A stretch of DNA of 27,759 bases from Streptomyces sp. NRRL S-37 (GCF_000721605.1 NZ_JOIZ01000042.1:1-27759), one strand, 5' to 3'; positions 7,212 through 15,187 are shown, numbered from the stretch's first letter. Numbers and translations: made by a program. The notes: generated by a model not told the origin, from the letters alone.

Positions 7212-9193
7212 CGGTTGCGCGGCTTGGGCTCGGCGATGAGGCGCAGGTCGTCCGCGAGGTATTCGAGCTGGCTGAACGACGCTTCGACCTCGGACCACCG
7301 CAGTCGGTCTGTGGTGCCGTGCTGTTCGCGCAGGTCGATGAGGTCACGCAGTTTGTCGACGGAGGTCCTGAGCTTCTCCTGGAACGTGGTGAGAGCGTCG
7401 GCTTCGAGTTCGGCAGGCGTCCTGTTCCGATTCTTGGCCTTGAAGCCGTGCCGCACGGCGCGCCGCAGGTTCGCGTTGAAGGTGGAGCCCTTCCAGCTCT
7501 CAGGCTGGTCGACGAGCTCTTCCGCCTCGGCGTCCCACCAGCGGGGGGCCTGGCCGGCACGCACCCGCTTGATGGCGTCCGCGAGGAGCTGAGGGCCGCC
7601 CTCCTGGGTGAGGAGCTTTTGGACGATGGAACCGACGGACGAGCGATCGATCGTGGTGCCGACGACGGCTTCCGCCGATCCGGCCGCCGCGAGCAGGTGT
7701 CCGCTCATCACCAGAGAAATCATGCCGAGTGCTCCCAGGAGGAGGACGGCGCCGGTCTTCTTCTCCTGCGCGCGGGCGAGGAGCTTGTCGACCTTCTCGT
7801 CGGTGTCGACGTTCTCGACCACCCACGACTCGTTGACGAGGTCCTGCCACAGGCACCCGGTGTCGAGGGCGGTGCGCGGCGACTTCGTTTCCCTGCTCGC
7901 GGAGTAGGAGCGCAGCCCGAGCTCGACGATCGGTCCGTTCCGCCTGCTGATCACGAGGTTGCCGTCGGTCTGCATCTTGTGACGCACCAGCGCGTTGAAC
8001 CGCGTGCTCTTCTGGGTGAGCTGCTGCATCACGAGCGCGAACCGCAGGTCGGGCAGCGCGGGGTCCAGACCGAGTCCCTTCATGGCGGCGGCCACGTCGC
8101 CGCGGCCGATCAGCGCGTCACGCATGCCCTGTCCCTGGGGCTCAGGGCCCAGGAGACCCTCGTCGTACAGGCCGCTGATGATCTCCTCGGCCCTGACGGC
8201 GTTCCGGGCCCCCGAGTTGAAGGGCTTGCCACCGACGTTCATGCGCATCAGCAGGGCGCGCACGGCGGTCGGGAAGCGCTGCATCCCCCGGTGAGGGTCG
8301 TCGTCGCGATAGCCGACGATGGCCTGCACCGGGACGGTCATGGCGTTGAGGGTCATGGCGGCCTGGTTGCGGGCCTTGATGTCGGCCGAGGTGCCGGTGC
8401 GGGGGGCCGCCAGGCGCTTGTGCGCGGCCTTGACGGCCTTGCGGACGAGTTCGCGGCGGGCATGCAGGGACATTCGCATCAGGTGCGAGGGACGGAGCCG
8501 GACGGTCTCCTTGCTCGGTGCCCCGATCAGGGAGTCGTCCAGCCATCCGCGCTGGACCGGGATGCGGTGGTAGCAGTAGGACAGGCGGCAGTTGCCGTCC
8601 ACGGCCGTGAGGTCGTCCGTGGGCTGACCGTGGTCGGACGTGAAGGTCGACGGCACCAGCATCAGAGGACGCTCGACGAGCCGCTCCCCCACCTCCTGGG
8701 GGTTGTCGATCAGAACGCGCTGGGCGGAGCGGTCGACGGACTCCAGGATGTCGTTGTAGTCGGCGGTGTGGACCAGCACGGCGTCGGTGATGTGAGGCTC
8801 GGGCATGGCCAGGGCCTTGCGGCCGCCGGCCGCGTGGGGGTCGGCCGCGTAGGAGGCCTCGGCGAGCAGACGGTCGTTCTCGATCGCCAGGGAGATCATC
8901 GGCGAGTAGACGCGGTAGGTCATGACCATCAGCCAGCCGGTCTCCACCCGGTGCCGTTCGATCCGGATGCCTTCGAGCTGGCCGGGCTCGACGGCGCCTT
9001 GCACGAGGCGGCGGACCTGCTTCAGGGAGAGGTGGACGTCGGGGTGGTCGGTGAGGTACTCCTCCGCACGCGTCGTCGCGGACAGCGGGGGGAGCCGGTG
9101 CTCGAACTGGTCGGCGGCGTTACGGAAGTCGGTGACCGGGATGACGGCGATCTCGCCGTCGGGCTCATGCTCCGGGGTCAGGATGTCGCTCAT
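7208..9193 (-). CDS. Large ParB/DGQHR-superfamily-like protein
   Basis: 661 residues from ATG 9193 (MSDILTPEHEPDGE), with AAGGGCGG just upstream; an in-frame ATG at 9232 has less support. Residues ~160-204 (NPQEVGERLVERPLMLVPS ... AVDGNCRL) resemble the ParB/sulfiredoxin-like fold, in which VDGNCRL (198-204) corresponds to the nucleotide-binding GERR or DGQHR box. A hydrophobic stretch at ~481-510 (GAVLLLGALGMISLVMSGHL) could be a membrane segment or a buried helix. The C-terminal ~150 residues are charged and helical. It is the first gene of a two-gene operon whose second member looks like a GIY-YIG nuclease. It is probably not a segregation ParB: there is no ParA and no ParB-type HTH that I can see. 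Function unknown. Confidence 0.75.
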   Translation of the reverse strand: MSDILTPEHEPDGEIAVIPVTDFRNAADQFEHRLPPLSATTRAEEYLTDHPDVHLSLKQVRRLVQGAVEPGQLEGIRIERHRVETGWLMVMTYRVYSPMISLAIENDRLLAEASYAADPHAAGGRKALAMPEPHITDAVLVHTADYNDILESVDRSAQRVLIDNPQEVGERLVERPLMLVPSTFTSDHGQPTDDLTAVDGNCRLSYCYHRIPVQRGWLDDSLIGAPSKETVRLRPSHLMRMSLHARRELVRKAVKAAHKRLAAPRTGTSADIKARNQAAMTLNAMTVPVQAIVGYRDDDPHRGMQRFPTAVRALLMRMNVGGKPFNSGARNAVRAEEIISGLYDEGLLGPEPQGQGMRDALIGRGDVAAAMKGLGLDPALPDLRFALVMQQLTQKSTRFNALVRHKMQTDGNLVISRRNGPIVELGLRSYSASRETKSPRTALDTGCLWQDLVNESWVVENVDTDEKVDKLLARAQEKKTGAVLLLGALGMISLVMSGHLLAAAGSAEAVVGTTIDRSSVGSIVQKLLTQEGGPQLLADAIKRVRAGQAPRWWDAEAEELVDQPESWKGSTFNANLRRAVRHGFKAKNRNRTPAELEADALTTFQEKLRTSVDKLRDLIDLREQHGTTDRLRWSEVEASFSQLEYLADDLRLIAEPKPRNR

Positions 9194-10327
9194 CGCGACC
9201 GCCCTTTCTGGCTTCGGCCGCGCACGCATCAACGTGCTGCGGCTCGGGTTCGTGGAACGAACGCGAGAGCAGCACCATTGGAGCGCTACGCACCCTCGTC
9301 GCCTCGGGAGACCGCAGTCCGGCCGGGACGTACTCGGCGTTGATGCTTAGGTCCTCGGCAATCCGGTTGCCCGCTCCGGTAGTCGGATTCGGGGAGACGC
9401 GGGTCGTGCGCACGTGGACCGCAGTCCTGTATGCAGGCGTCGGGCCGCCGCAGCAACGGCGTCGATCTGCCCAGGGTATTCCCCCCGGCCCTGTTCGTGG
9501 AAACCATTTCCAAAGACGCTGGTGAGGGCTCCGCAGTTCAGGGGTGGGGGAGAGCCGGCACCAGGCGGCTGCCCAGGGGCGTGGGGTCCGGCTGCTGCTC
9601 GGCGCGCGCCGTACCGCGCCGTGACGGTGTCGTTCGCCGCGCCTGAAGAAGAGCGCCGTCCGGTGGCGTTCACAAATTCACATATTTTCACACGCGCGTT
9701 CATGCAGCAGCGGGCGGCCCACGACACCCGTCGACCGGCCGGCTCCGGTCGAGGTTGTACGGCGGCCGCTGCGCCCCAGGCGCCCAGGCTGTGGCGGCGC
9801 CGCCCGCGGACCAACGGATGCCAGCCGTCCGGTCAACGCCCCCGTGCGGCGGCGTTCGTACGGCGTACGACGGGTGCCCGCCGGGGGCCGGCCGTGGTGA
9901 TGAGCAGCAGCGTGCCGCGGTCGTACGCCGCCCGCCCGGCGCCCGCGGTTCGCTGTGCACCAGGCGAGAAGGTGTAGGCGGCTGGCGCGCGTGGAGGAGC
10001 GGCAGGTCAGACGGGCGGCTATGACGGTTTGGCATATATCTCGCCTGCTGCGGTGCCGCCTGCACCGGCCCGTGGAAACGGGCTGGCCTTGCGCATCCCG
10101 CGCCGCCTGACAGCGCGCCGTGCGCCGCCGGGCGCACAACTGGAATGCTGCTGCACCGTCATTGAGGCGGCCTCCTGCCGGCCTTCCCCTGGAGCGCAGG
10201 GCATCGGCCGGAACGGGCGGGATAGGAGCGGAGACGGCCCGGTCGCGCGGGCCGGTGCTGAGCGCAGGGATCGGGGCGAGTGCCGACGGGGCGTGGCGGG
10301 AGGAACGCCACGCCGGACTGCGGCGGT
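9194..10327. other. 1.1-kb region without a convincing gene
   Basis: All long frames here have poor codon character and look like chance ORFs in GC-rich DNA. An AT-rich island at 9669-9692 holds three direct TTCACA repeats. A second AT-rich spot is near 10030-10040 (GGCATATATCTCG). The stretch may be an eroded segment or hold regulatory sites for the flanking minus-strand genes. Confidence 0.4.
9669..9692. repeat. Triple TTCACA direct repeat in an AT-rich island
   Basis: TTCACA occurs at 9669-9674, 9677-9682 and 9687-9692, separated by 2 and 4 bases (start-to-start 8 and 10), with a related TTCATG at 9699-9704. The surroundings are >70% GC, so the island stands out. It could be a protein-binding site. 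No gene is anchored to it. Confidence 0.4.
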
Positions 10328-10903
10328 TCAGTCGGCCACGGAAAGCTGGAGCGTGCAGATCCGGCACAGGCGGTAGCGGATGCCGCCGCGCGGGCCGATG
10401 CGCTCGGCCACCCAGGCCGCCGCCTCGCCGGGCTCCATCATCCGTTTGTGCGTCGCCCACCCGGAGTTGAGAGTGCCTTCGTGGGCGAACGTCGTCAGCG
10501 CGCCCTGCATCCAGATGGAGTCGTCCCCCTGGACCCGGCCGACGGACTGCTCGATCTCACGGCATGTGGCCTGGTGCAGCGTGTGCTTGCCTGCGGCGTA
10601 GGGGTACCGGTCGGGCTCGTCGAACCGGCGCCTCTGCTCCACCGACTCGGCACGGATGGCATCGAATCGGTCTCTTGCTTCCGCGCAGACTTGGCACCCG
10701 GCAGCACACACCGACACCTGGGCGACGCCGTCGAGCCGCTCCCAGTCCACCGGCCCCGCAGGCGCCACAAGCCCGGCCGTCGCACGCTCCGGCTCACTGC
10801 GCCGCGACGGCGGGACCTGCGCGCGACGAAGAGCCGCCGCGGCCCGCCGGGCCGCCTCTCCCGTGACGCGTTGCCGCCGGCCAGTACGTCCTCGCTTCGA
10901 CAT
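10328..10903 (-). CDS. Cysteine-rich hypothetical protein, possible zinc-binding
   Basis: 191 residues from ATG 10903, with a purine stretch (AAAGGGAGCGGG) upstream; the frame is open to 11119, but that part is not coding-like. Cysteines are clustered: C66, C70 and C73 (CAAGCQVC), C114 with H107 and H110 (KHTLHQATC), and C180/C183 (CRIC). This arrangement suggests one or two metal-binding knuckles. The basic N-terminus (MSKRGRTGRRQR) could contact nucleic acid. The segment GKHTLHQATC...GWATHKRMMEPGEAAAWVAERIG looks like a folded domain I cannot name. It is followed by no clear terminator. Function unknown. Confidence 0.7.
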   Translation of the reverse strand: MSKRGRTGRRQRVTGEAARRAAAALRRAQVPPSRRSEPERATAGLVAPAGPVDWERLDGVAQVSVCAAGCQVCAEARDRFDAIRAESVEQRRRFDEPDRYPYAAGKHTLHQATCREIEQSVGRVQGDDSIWMQGALTTFAHEGTLNSGWATHKRMMEPGEAAAWVAERIGPRGGIRYRLCRICTLQLSVAD

Positions 10904-11475
10904 GGAAAGCCCGCTCCCTTTCAAAGCCGCTGCTCGCTCAAAGCCGTCAAGACGCCCGCAGCTGCTGCGGCGGCCTGCGGCACCACAGCCCACCAGCATG
11001 ACAGCCAGCCAGGCGGAGGCCACCGTACGGCGCACGGTTTCAACCGATCCGCCTGCCCCGGAACGCAGTACGCCGTACGTGGCCCAGGCGAAGGCGGCGC
11101 AGTCGGAGCGTGCACTCACCGGTGTTGCGTGCCGGCGAGATCACCGAGACCAACCACGGCCCCGTGCCCCTGCGCCCCGCCACAATGTGGGCGCACGCCG
11201 TCTACGGCGAAGCCCCGACCGCTTCGGCAAGCTCACCGCCTTTTGCACCGAGCCGGCCGACGACCAGGAACCCGGCGGGCTCCGCGGCCTGTTCCGCCGA
11301 CGAACCCGGCGGGTCCGGGCCGACGCCCGGACCTGCGGCTGGGCTGTCGCAGCGGGGTGAAGGTCATGCGGTGGTGGTCCAGCTGTCGACCGATGGGTCC
11401 TGAGGTCCCATCACCCAGCCGTCCCGGGGCCGAAAACCCCGCACAGATGTCAGTGGCGGTGGCGACACTTGATCC
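10904..11475. other. Region with a possible small gene remnant
   Basis: No intact gene. On the plus strand, about 11128-11363, two frames carry consecutive coding-like text: LRAGEITETNHGPVPLRP...WAHAVYGEAP in one, and RFGKLTAFCTEPADDQEPGG...GLFRRRTRRVRADAR in the next. This suggests a frameshifted remnant of a small protein. The rest is upstream sequence of the PIN-domain gene starting at 11476; promoter elements could not be assigned. Confidence 0.3.
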
Positions 11476-12534
11476 ATGACGCTCGACCGTGCCGATGCGG
11501 CACCGCCCCTGCTGATCCCTTCCGGATCGGCGTTCAACCCGATGGTGCTGGACCGGCGGATGCTGCTGCCCGTCCTCGACACCAACGCGCTGCTGGTCGA
11601 AGCCTGCGCCCTGGCCAAGCACGGCGGTCGGCAGGACCGGGTCACCGCGCTAGCCGTCACCGGCCGCGCCACCCCGTACATCGCCGCGCACGTCCCCGGC
11701 GAAGTCGACGAGCACCTGGCCAAAGTGGCCGCCGACCTCGAAGCGTCGGAACACCAAGCCCGCCGCGTGCTCGATCAGCAGATCCTGCCCGCCCTTCGAG
11801 TGGTCGACCTGGAGATCCGCGACCACCTGGCCCCGCAGACCCGGCACATTCTGCGGGCCGACCCCAAGATGCCGCGGAAGTACCGGGGCGACTCGGACGA
11901 CGCGCCCACGATGGCGCTCGCGGAGTTCCTGGGGCCGTGCGTCATCGTCTCCAAGGACAGCGTCTTCTCCCGCTTCGGGCTCGCCGTCATCGACTGGATC
12001 CCCGTCGCTGAGAGCGTGCTGCGTATGGCCGGCCTGGAGGCCACCGCCGCGAACGCACTGGTACTCATCGACATTGCGTTCCAGGCGTTCGGTGCTGGCG
12101 TTCACCGCTTGGCGGTCCTCGCCGCGAACAACTCGCTGGCTGCGACCGCCGCCGTGGGCGGGCTGCTGTGGTGGTGCCACCGCCGCGGCTACCTGACCCG
12201 CGACAACTGGAGACGTCACCTGTCGCAGGTAGGTGGTGTGGCGAAGCCGCTGCTGGAGCTGGCGGAAGCCGGGATGACCGAGCACCAGGCGCTCAGCGAC
12301 TCGCTTTTGGTGGTGGAGCCGCCGGCCTACCCCACCAATGAGCAGCTCGCGGCCCGGTATCTCGCGCGCTGCGGACGTTCCCTGACGCCCGGCGAACTGC
12401 GTGACGCGCTTGCCCAGCGCGGCCACATCATCTCTGCCACGCAGCTGAAGCGGGACATGCTCGCCCACGGCGCGTTCGTCCGTGCGCCCGGCGACCTGTG
12501 GACGATCGGACGTCCGGTGCGGCAGCGGACCTAA
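11476..12534 (+). CDS. PIN-domain nuclease-like protein with membrane segment and winged-helix-like C-terminus
   Basis: 352 residues. The N-terminal ~170 residues show a PIN domain: VLDTNALL (D35), E76 in HVPGEVDEHL, an acidic cluster D139/D141/D142 in GDSDDAPTMALAEFLG, and D161 in VIVSKDSVF. All four usual acidic positions for metal-dependent RNA cleavage are present. Residues ~192-234 (ALVLIDIAFQAFGAGVH ... SLAATAAVGGLLWWCHRRGYL) are hydrophobic and probably membrane-associated. Residues ~285-350 (EQLAARYLARCGRSLTPGEL...LKRDMLAHGAFVRAPGDLW) resemble a winged helix. No antitoxin-like small gene is adjacent, so it is not an ordinary VapC. The ribosome binding site before the ATG is weak (GGTGGCG). 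Single gene. Confidence 0.75.
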   Translation: MTLDRADAAPPLLIPSGSAFNPMVLDRRMLLPVLDTNALLVEACALAKHGGRQDRVTALAVTGRATPYIAAHVPGEVDEHLAKVAADLEASEHQARRVLDQQILPALRVVDLEIRDHLAPQTRHILRADPKMPRKYRGDSDDAPTMALAEFLGPCVIVSKDSVFSRFGLAVIDWIPVAESVLRMAGLEATAANALVLIDIAFQAFGAGVHRLAVLAANNSLAATAAVGGLLWWCHRRGYLTRDNWRRHLSQVGGVAKPLLELAEAGMTEHQALSDSLLVVEPPAYPTNEQLAARYLARCGRSLTPGELRDALAQRGHIISATQLKRDMLAHGAFVRAPGDLWTIGRPVRQRT

Positions 12535-12590
12535 CCCGGGCACGCCCGAAACGCGGCTGCGGGGCGCCCGCCGGGCTCTACGGTGCACCG

Positions 12591-12914
12591 GTGAGCAACA
12601 AGGAGATGTGGTCGGTCGGCGGGGACGAAGTGCCAGTGGTCAACGAGGTTCTGGCCGCGGCGTTGACCGCGCAGGGAGAGCTGGGGGTGCGGGCACTGGG
12701 CCTGCTGCGGGACGCGCGCCGAATCCTGGCGGGCGCCGGGCTGGAGCGGCCGGACGAGGTCGCGGGGTCGTGCCTGCGGGGCGCCGCGGATGCTCTGCTG
12801 AGTCTGCCGGGTGCCCTGGCCGCGCCGGTGGGCCTGAAGTCCGCGGCCGCCAGCCTGCTCGACGCCGTGGATGCCGTCCCCCCGGATTGCCAGCGGCGCT
12901 TCGGCTGGACGTGA
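12591..12914 (+). CDS. Hypothetical protein, first piece of an eroded locus
   Basis: 107 residues from GTG 12591 (VSNKEMWSVGGDEVPVVNEV...). It is Ala/Leu-rich and helical, with no motif. Codon use is good throughout. It ends at TGA 12912-12914 while the next coding-like frame opens at GTG 12922, so it is either a small gene closely followed by another or the first part of a larger gene broken by a frameshift. The pieces that follow are each in a different frame, which favours erosion. Function unknown. Confidence 0.45.
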   Translation: MSNKEMWSVGGDEVPVVNEVLAAALTAQGELGVRALGLLRDARRILAGAGLERPDEVAGSCLRGAADALLSLPGALAAPVGLKSAAASLLDAVDAVPPDCQRRFGWT

Positions 12915-12921
12915 CGACGCC

Positions 12922-13180
12922 GTGCCAGGGGCGAGCAAGTCGGCCGCTGGCGCCGCGGGCGTCGAGGAGGCGTGGGAACGGGTGAGTGCGGCGGCCGAGG
13001 TGCTGCGCGGGCAGCTGGCCCGGCCGGGCGGCTACCACCGCGGCCGGGCTGCAGGGATCGCCGAGCGGCTGATGGGAGTCAAGCTCGGCGCCACCCAGGA
13101 GAAAGCCCTGGGCGTGTGGGGCGAGGTATACGGCAAGACATCGGGCACCCTGCACGGAGCGGCGGCCGATGCCGGCCGCG
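12922..13180 (+). pseudogene. Second piece of the eroded locus
   Basis: Frame 1 from GTG 12922 reads VEEAWERVSAAAEVLRGQL...GGYHRGRAAGIAERLMG...WGEVYGKTSGTLHGAAADA. This is a well-formed helical stretch that stops looking like protein after about 13175, although the frame stays open to 13644. The plausible frame then moves to the one starting at 13169. The YGKTSGTLHG segment resembles a motif seen in actinobacterial HEPN-like hypothetical proteins, but I would not rely on it. A frameshift around 13165-13180 is likely. Confidence 0.4.
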
Positions 13181-13615
13181 TGGGCCCTCGAACTCACCGC
13201 CCTCACCCGGCCGAACCCGGAACACGCGCTGGAGCTGGCCCGGTGGGCGGACCCGCGCGCCACCACGTTTTTCTTCCGCTCCCGCTCCGTCCCCGCCTGG
13301 CTTGTGCTCCTGCAGGAGCACGCGTCGCATCTGCTGCTGCCCGACAGCCCGGCCGGCGTCTGGCTTGCCGAGCACGCCGAGGCGGTCGCGGGCTGGTCGG
13401 CGCTGGACGCGCTGCTGCACCTGGCCGGCCGCGACACGAGCATGGTCCCGCTGGCGCTGGCGCTGGCGCTGGCGCTGGCGCTGGTGCGCACGGTGCTTGC
13501 CCGGCAGGCCGCCGACCGCCCGGCGGGAGAGCCGGTGTCCCCGCAAGAGGGGGTGGACGATGCGCCTGGTGGCCGAGTGGGCGGTGGCGGTGCCCCGGCC
13601 GGAGAGGGACCGTGA
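13169..13615 (+). CDS. Third piece of the eroded locus, hypothetical protein
   Basis: 148 codons, with coding-like text MPAAWALELTALTRPNPEHA ... ARWADPRATTFFFRSRSVP ... LLQEHASHLLLPDSPAG to about 13540. It includes a LALALALALAL run from a (CTGGCG)n repeat. The last ~25 codons overlap the next piece (frame 0 from 13560) and look out of frame. A GTG-like or ATG start at 13169 has no good binding site. It probably belonged to the same long protein as the pieces before and after it. Function unknown. Confidence 0.4.
   Translation: MPAAWALELTALTRPNPEHALELARWADPRATTFFFRSRSVPAWLVLLQEHASHLLLPDSPAGVWLAEHAEAVAGWSALDALLHLAGRDTSMVPLALALALALALVRTVLARQAADRPAGEPVSPQEGVDDAPGGRVGGGGAPAGEGP
13451..13486 (+). 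repeat. (CTGGCG)n microsatellite in a coding region
   Basis: Five exact CTGGCG units (13451-13480) are followed by one CTGGTG. In frame they encode alternating Leu-Ala. The 6-bp unit keeps the reading frame, so copy-number change by slippage would alter protein length without a frameshift. Confidence 0.85.
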
Positions 13616-13690
13616 CTGGGTCCTCGCGGCCGAGTTCCTGCTGAAGGCCGCCGGGCCTTGTCCCTGAGGAGTGGACGCCTGTTCGTGTCG

Positions 13691-14578
13691 TTATGCGGCA
13701 AGCGTCAGGGTAGCTGATTGCTGTTCGTAGGCGATTGGCGCCTGCTGTCCGTTCGCCGAATGTCGTCGGCGGGTGTTGTAGCGCGTGGTCCAGCGGAAGA
13801 TCGTCAGGCGGCAGGCACGGCCCCCGTCGTAGCGGCGGGCGCCACGGAGCGTCTCGCGTTTGAGGGCCGCGTTGAACGACTCGGCGAGTGCGTTGTCCGC
13901 GCTCGTGCCGACCGCACCCATGGACTGCCTGACGCCCAACTGGGCGCATAGTCCGGCGAATTCGCGTGAGCTGTACTGGGCTCCGTGATCGCTGTGGAAG
14001 ACGGCGCCGGCCAGGCTGCCGCGGGTCGCCGCGGCTACCCTGAGCGCGTCGGCGACCAGCTCGGTGCGCATGTGGTCGGCGATCGACCAGCCCACCAGGC
14101 GGCGCGAGAAGCAGTCGATCACCGTCGCCAGATACAGGAACTCGCCGTCGCCCACTGGCAGGTAGGTGATGTCCCCGACGTACTTGGTGTTCGGTGCGCT
14201 CGCGGTGAAGTCGCGCCGGAACAGGTCCGGCACCGGTGTGGCGGACGGTTCGGGCACGGTGGTGACCTGGCGCTTGCGCAGCCGCAGCCCGGTGATGCCG
14301 AACTTCCGCATCACCCGCCCGACGCGCTTGTGGTTCACGCGCTCGCCCTTGTCGCGCAGCTCGGCGGTGATCCGGGGGCGGCCGTAGGTGCCGTCCCACT
14401 CGGCGTGCACGGACCGGATCCGCTCGGCGAGAGCGGCATCGGCCTGCTCGCGCGCGGCGCGGGCCGCGCGGCCGGCCCGCCACTTGTAGAAGCTGGAGCG
14501 CGCGACCTCCAGAACCTCGCACAACCGCTTCACGCCCCAGGCGCGGTGGTGGTCCTCAATGAACTGGCAGCGGTTCAC
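13691..14578 (-). CDS. IS3-family transposase OrfB (DDE integrase core)
   Basis: 295 residues. It catalyses strand transfer of the element, normally as an OrfAB fusion. The N-terminus (HHRAWGVKRLCEVL ... SSFYKWRAGR) is the usual IS3 helical region, followed by the YGRPRITAELRDKG segment. The catalytic triad is complete: D136 (VGDITYLP), D197 (FHSDHGAQYSS) and E233 (DNALAESFNAALKRE), spaced D-60-D-35-E as in retroviral-type integrases. The GTG at 14578 overlaps the orfA stop (GTGA). The frame is also open upstream past a run of five A bases (14597-14601 on the plus strand), where a -1 frameshift could make the OrfAB fusion typical of the family. Confidence 0.93.
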   Translation of the reverse strand: MNRCQFIEDHHRAWGVKRLCEVLEVARSSFYKWRAGRAARAAREQADAALAERIRSVHAEWDGTYGRPRITAELRDKGERVNHKRVGRVMRKFGITGLRLRKRQVTTVPEPSATPVPDLFRRDFTASAPNTKYVGDITYLPVGDGEFLYLATVIDCFSRRLVGWSIADHMRTELVADALRVAAATRGSLAGAVFHSDHGAQYSSREFAGLCAQLGVRQSMGAVGTSADNALAESFNAALKRETLRGARRYDGGRACRLTIFRWTTRYNTRRRHSANGQQAPIAYEQQSATLTLAA

Positions 14579-14925
14579 CAGGTCATCTCTTGTGCGAAAA
14601 ACTTCGTCGCCTTGCGCAGGATGTCACGCTCGGTGGCCAGTTTCTGCATGTCCTTGCGCACCGCTGCCAGTTCCCGGCGCAGGGCCTCGTTCTCGGCCTG
14701 AAGGTCCTCGGCCGTCGGCGGGGAATCCACCGTGTTCTTCTCCGTGCTCGTGCTCGTCGTGCTGCCCCCGCCGTGGCGGGCTCGCTCGGTCCGGACCCAG
14801 TTGCGCAGCGTCTCCCGGCTGATCCCCAGGTCCTTGCCGATGCCCTCGAAGGTGTGGCTCGGGTCCGACAGGTACAGCGCGACAGCGTCCGCCTTGAACT
14901 CGGGCGAGTAGACCTTCATCACCAT
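14575..14925 (-). CDS. IS3-family transposase OrfA (HTH protein)
   Basis: 116 residues from ATG 14925, with AGGAGGG 7 bases upstream; an in-frame extension to 15069 lies outside the IS and is spurious. The N-terminus (YSPEFKADAVALYLSDPSHT...IGKDLGISRETLRNWVR) is the helix-turn-helix that binds the terminal repeats. It is followed by a leucine-zipper-like helix (EDLQAENEALRRELAAVRKD...) that mediates oligomerisation in this family. It ends EMTW with TGA overlapping the orfB GTG. The gene order and -1 phase relative to orfB are as expected. Confidence 0.92.
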   Translation of the reverse strand: MVMKVYSPEFKADAVALYLSDPSHTFEGIGKDLGISRETLRNWVRTERARHGGGSTTSTSTEKNTVDSPPTAEDLQAENEALRRELAAVRKDMQKLATERDILRKATKFFAQEMTW

Positions 14926-14940
14926 AAGAGATCCCTCCTC

Positions 14941-14962
14941 CCCGGCCCCTGCCGGGGCCGGG
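14941..14962. promoter_or_regulatory. Hairpin between IS3 end and orfA
   Basis: A perfect 9-bp stem (CCCGGCCCC with GGGGCCGGG, 4-base loop) sits between the right terminal repeat and the orfA ribosome binding site. Hairpins in this position can limit translation or transcription entering from outside the element. That role here is inference. Confidence 0.5.
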
Positions 14963-15187
14963 CTCAGAGGTGTCCACCCCTCGGGGACAGGTCCCGCCGT
15001 CGACCCCGCACACACCGACGCCGTCACACAGCTGCGCGAGGTGCTGATCAACGCCGGCGAGGTGGACATCGCCCGGATACCGGCGGCGACCGACTGAACA
15101 CCCCCGACGCCGCTGGGCCTGCAACGGCCAAGGACCTACTGCCGGCCCCGGTGCCCGCGCTACCTCGCCGCCGACGATTTTCGCGCA

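Larger units (their letters stand above)
13659..14989 (-). mobile_element. IS3-family insertion sequence, apparently intact
   Basis: A 1331-bp element with imperfect terminal inverted repeats of ~22 bp. The left end starts TGTCCCTGAGGAGTGGAC at 13659; the right end, read inward on the other strand from 14989, starts TGTCCCCGAGGGGTGGAC. About 19 of 22 positions match. Inside are orfA (14575-14925) and orfB (13691-14578), both on the minus strand, with complete catalytic residues. No matching target duplication is visible (CCT on one side, GGT on the other), so the exact ends could be off by a few bases or the flanks have changed. Confidence 0.85.
13560..15097 (+). pseudogene. Small gene piece interrupted by an IS3-family element
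   Basis: ATG 13560 is preceded by GAGGGGG. The frame reads MRLVAEWAVAVPRPERDRDW...LLKAAGP to 13658, where the IS begins. After the IS, from 14990, the same phase resumes as GPAVDPAHTDAVTQLREVLI...AGEVDIARIPAATD and stops at TGA 15095-15097. Joining 13658 to 14990 restores a 68-residue protein in frame. The first part probably belongs to the same eroded locus as the pieces at 12591-13615. The C-terminus resembles that of the broken gene at 1-470. In its present state translation would stop inside the IS end (TGA at 13665-13667). Confidence 0.6.

Noticed and set aside
7133..9343. 736-residue plus-strand ORF opposite the ParB-like gene
   Set aside because: It is the antisense shadow of a well-supported gene. 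The sequence is low-complexity (Val/Gly/Asp/His-rich), which is typical of GC-rich antisense frames.
9678..10460. 260-residue minus-strand ORF in the gene-poor region
   Set aside because: Arg/Pro/Ala-rich chance frame with no ribosome binding site, overlapping the 3' end of the supported gene at 10328.
11476..12534. Simple VapBC toxin-antitoxin pair
   Set aside because: No small antitoxin gene lies upstream or downstream, and the protein is more than twice the length of a VapC.
13203..14522. 439-residue minus-strand ORF over the IS3 element
   Set aside because: Out-of-frame overlap with OrfB, Arg/Pro-rich and without IS motifs.
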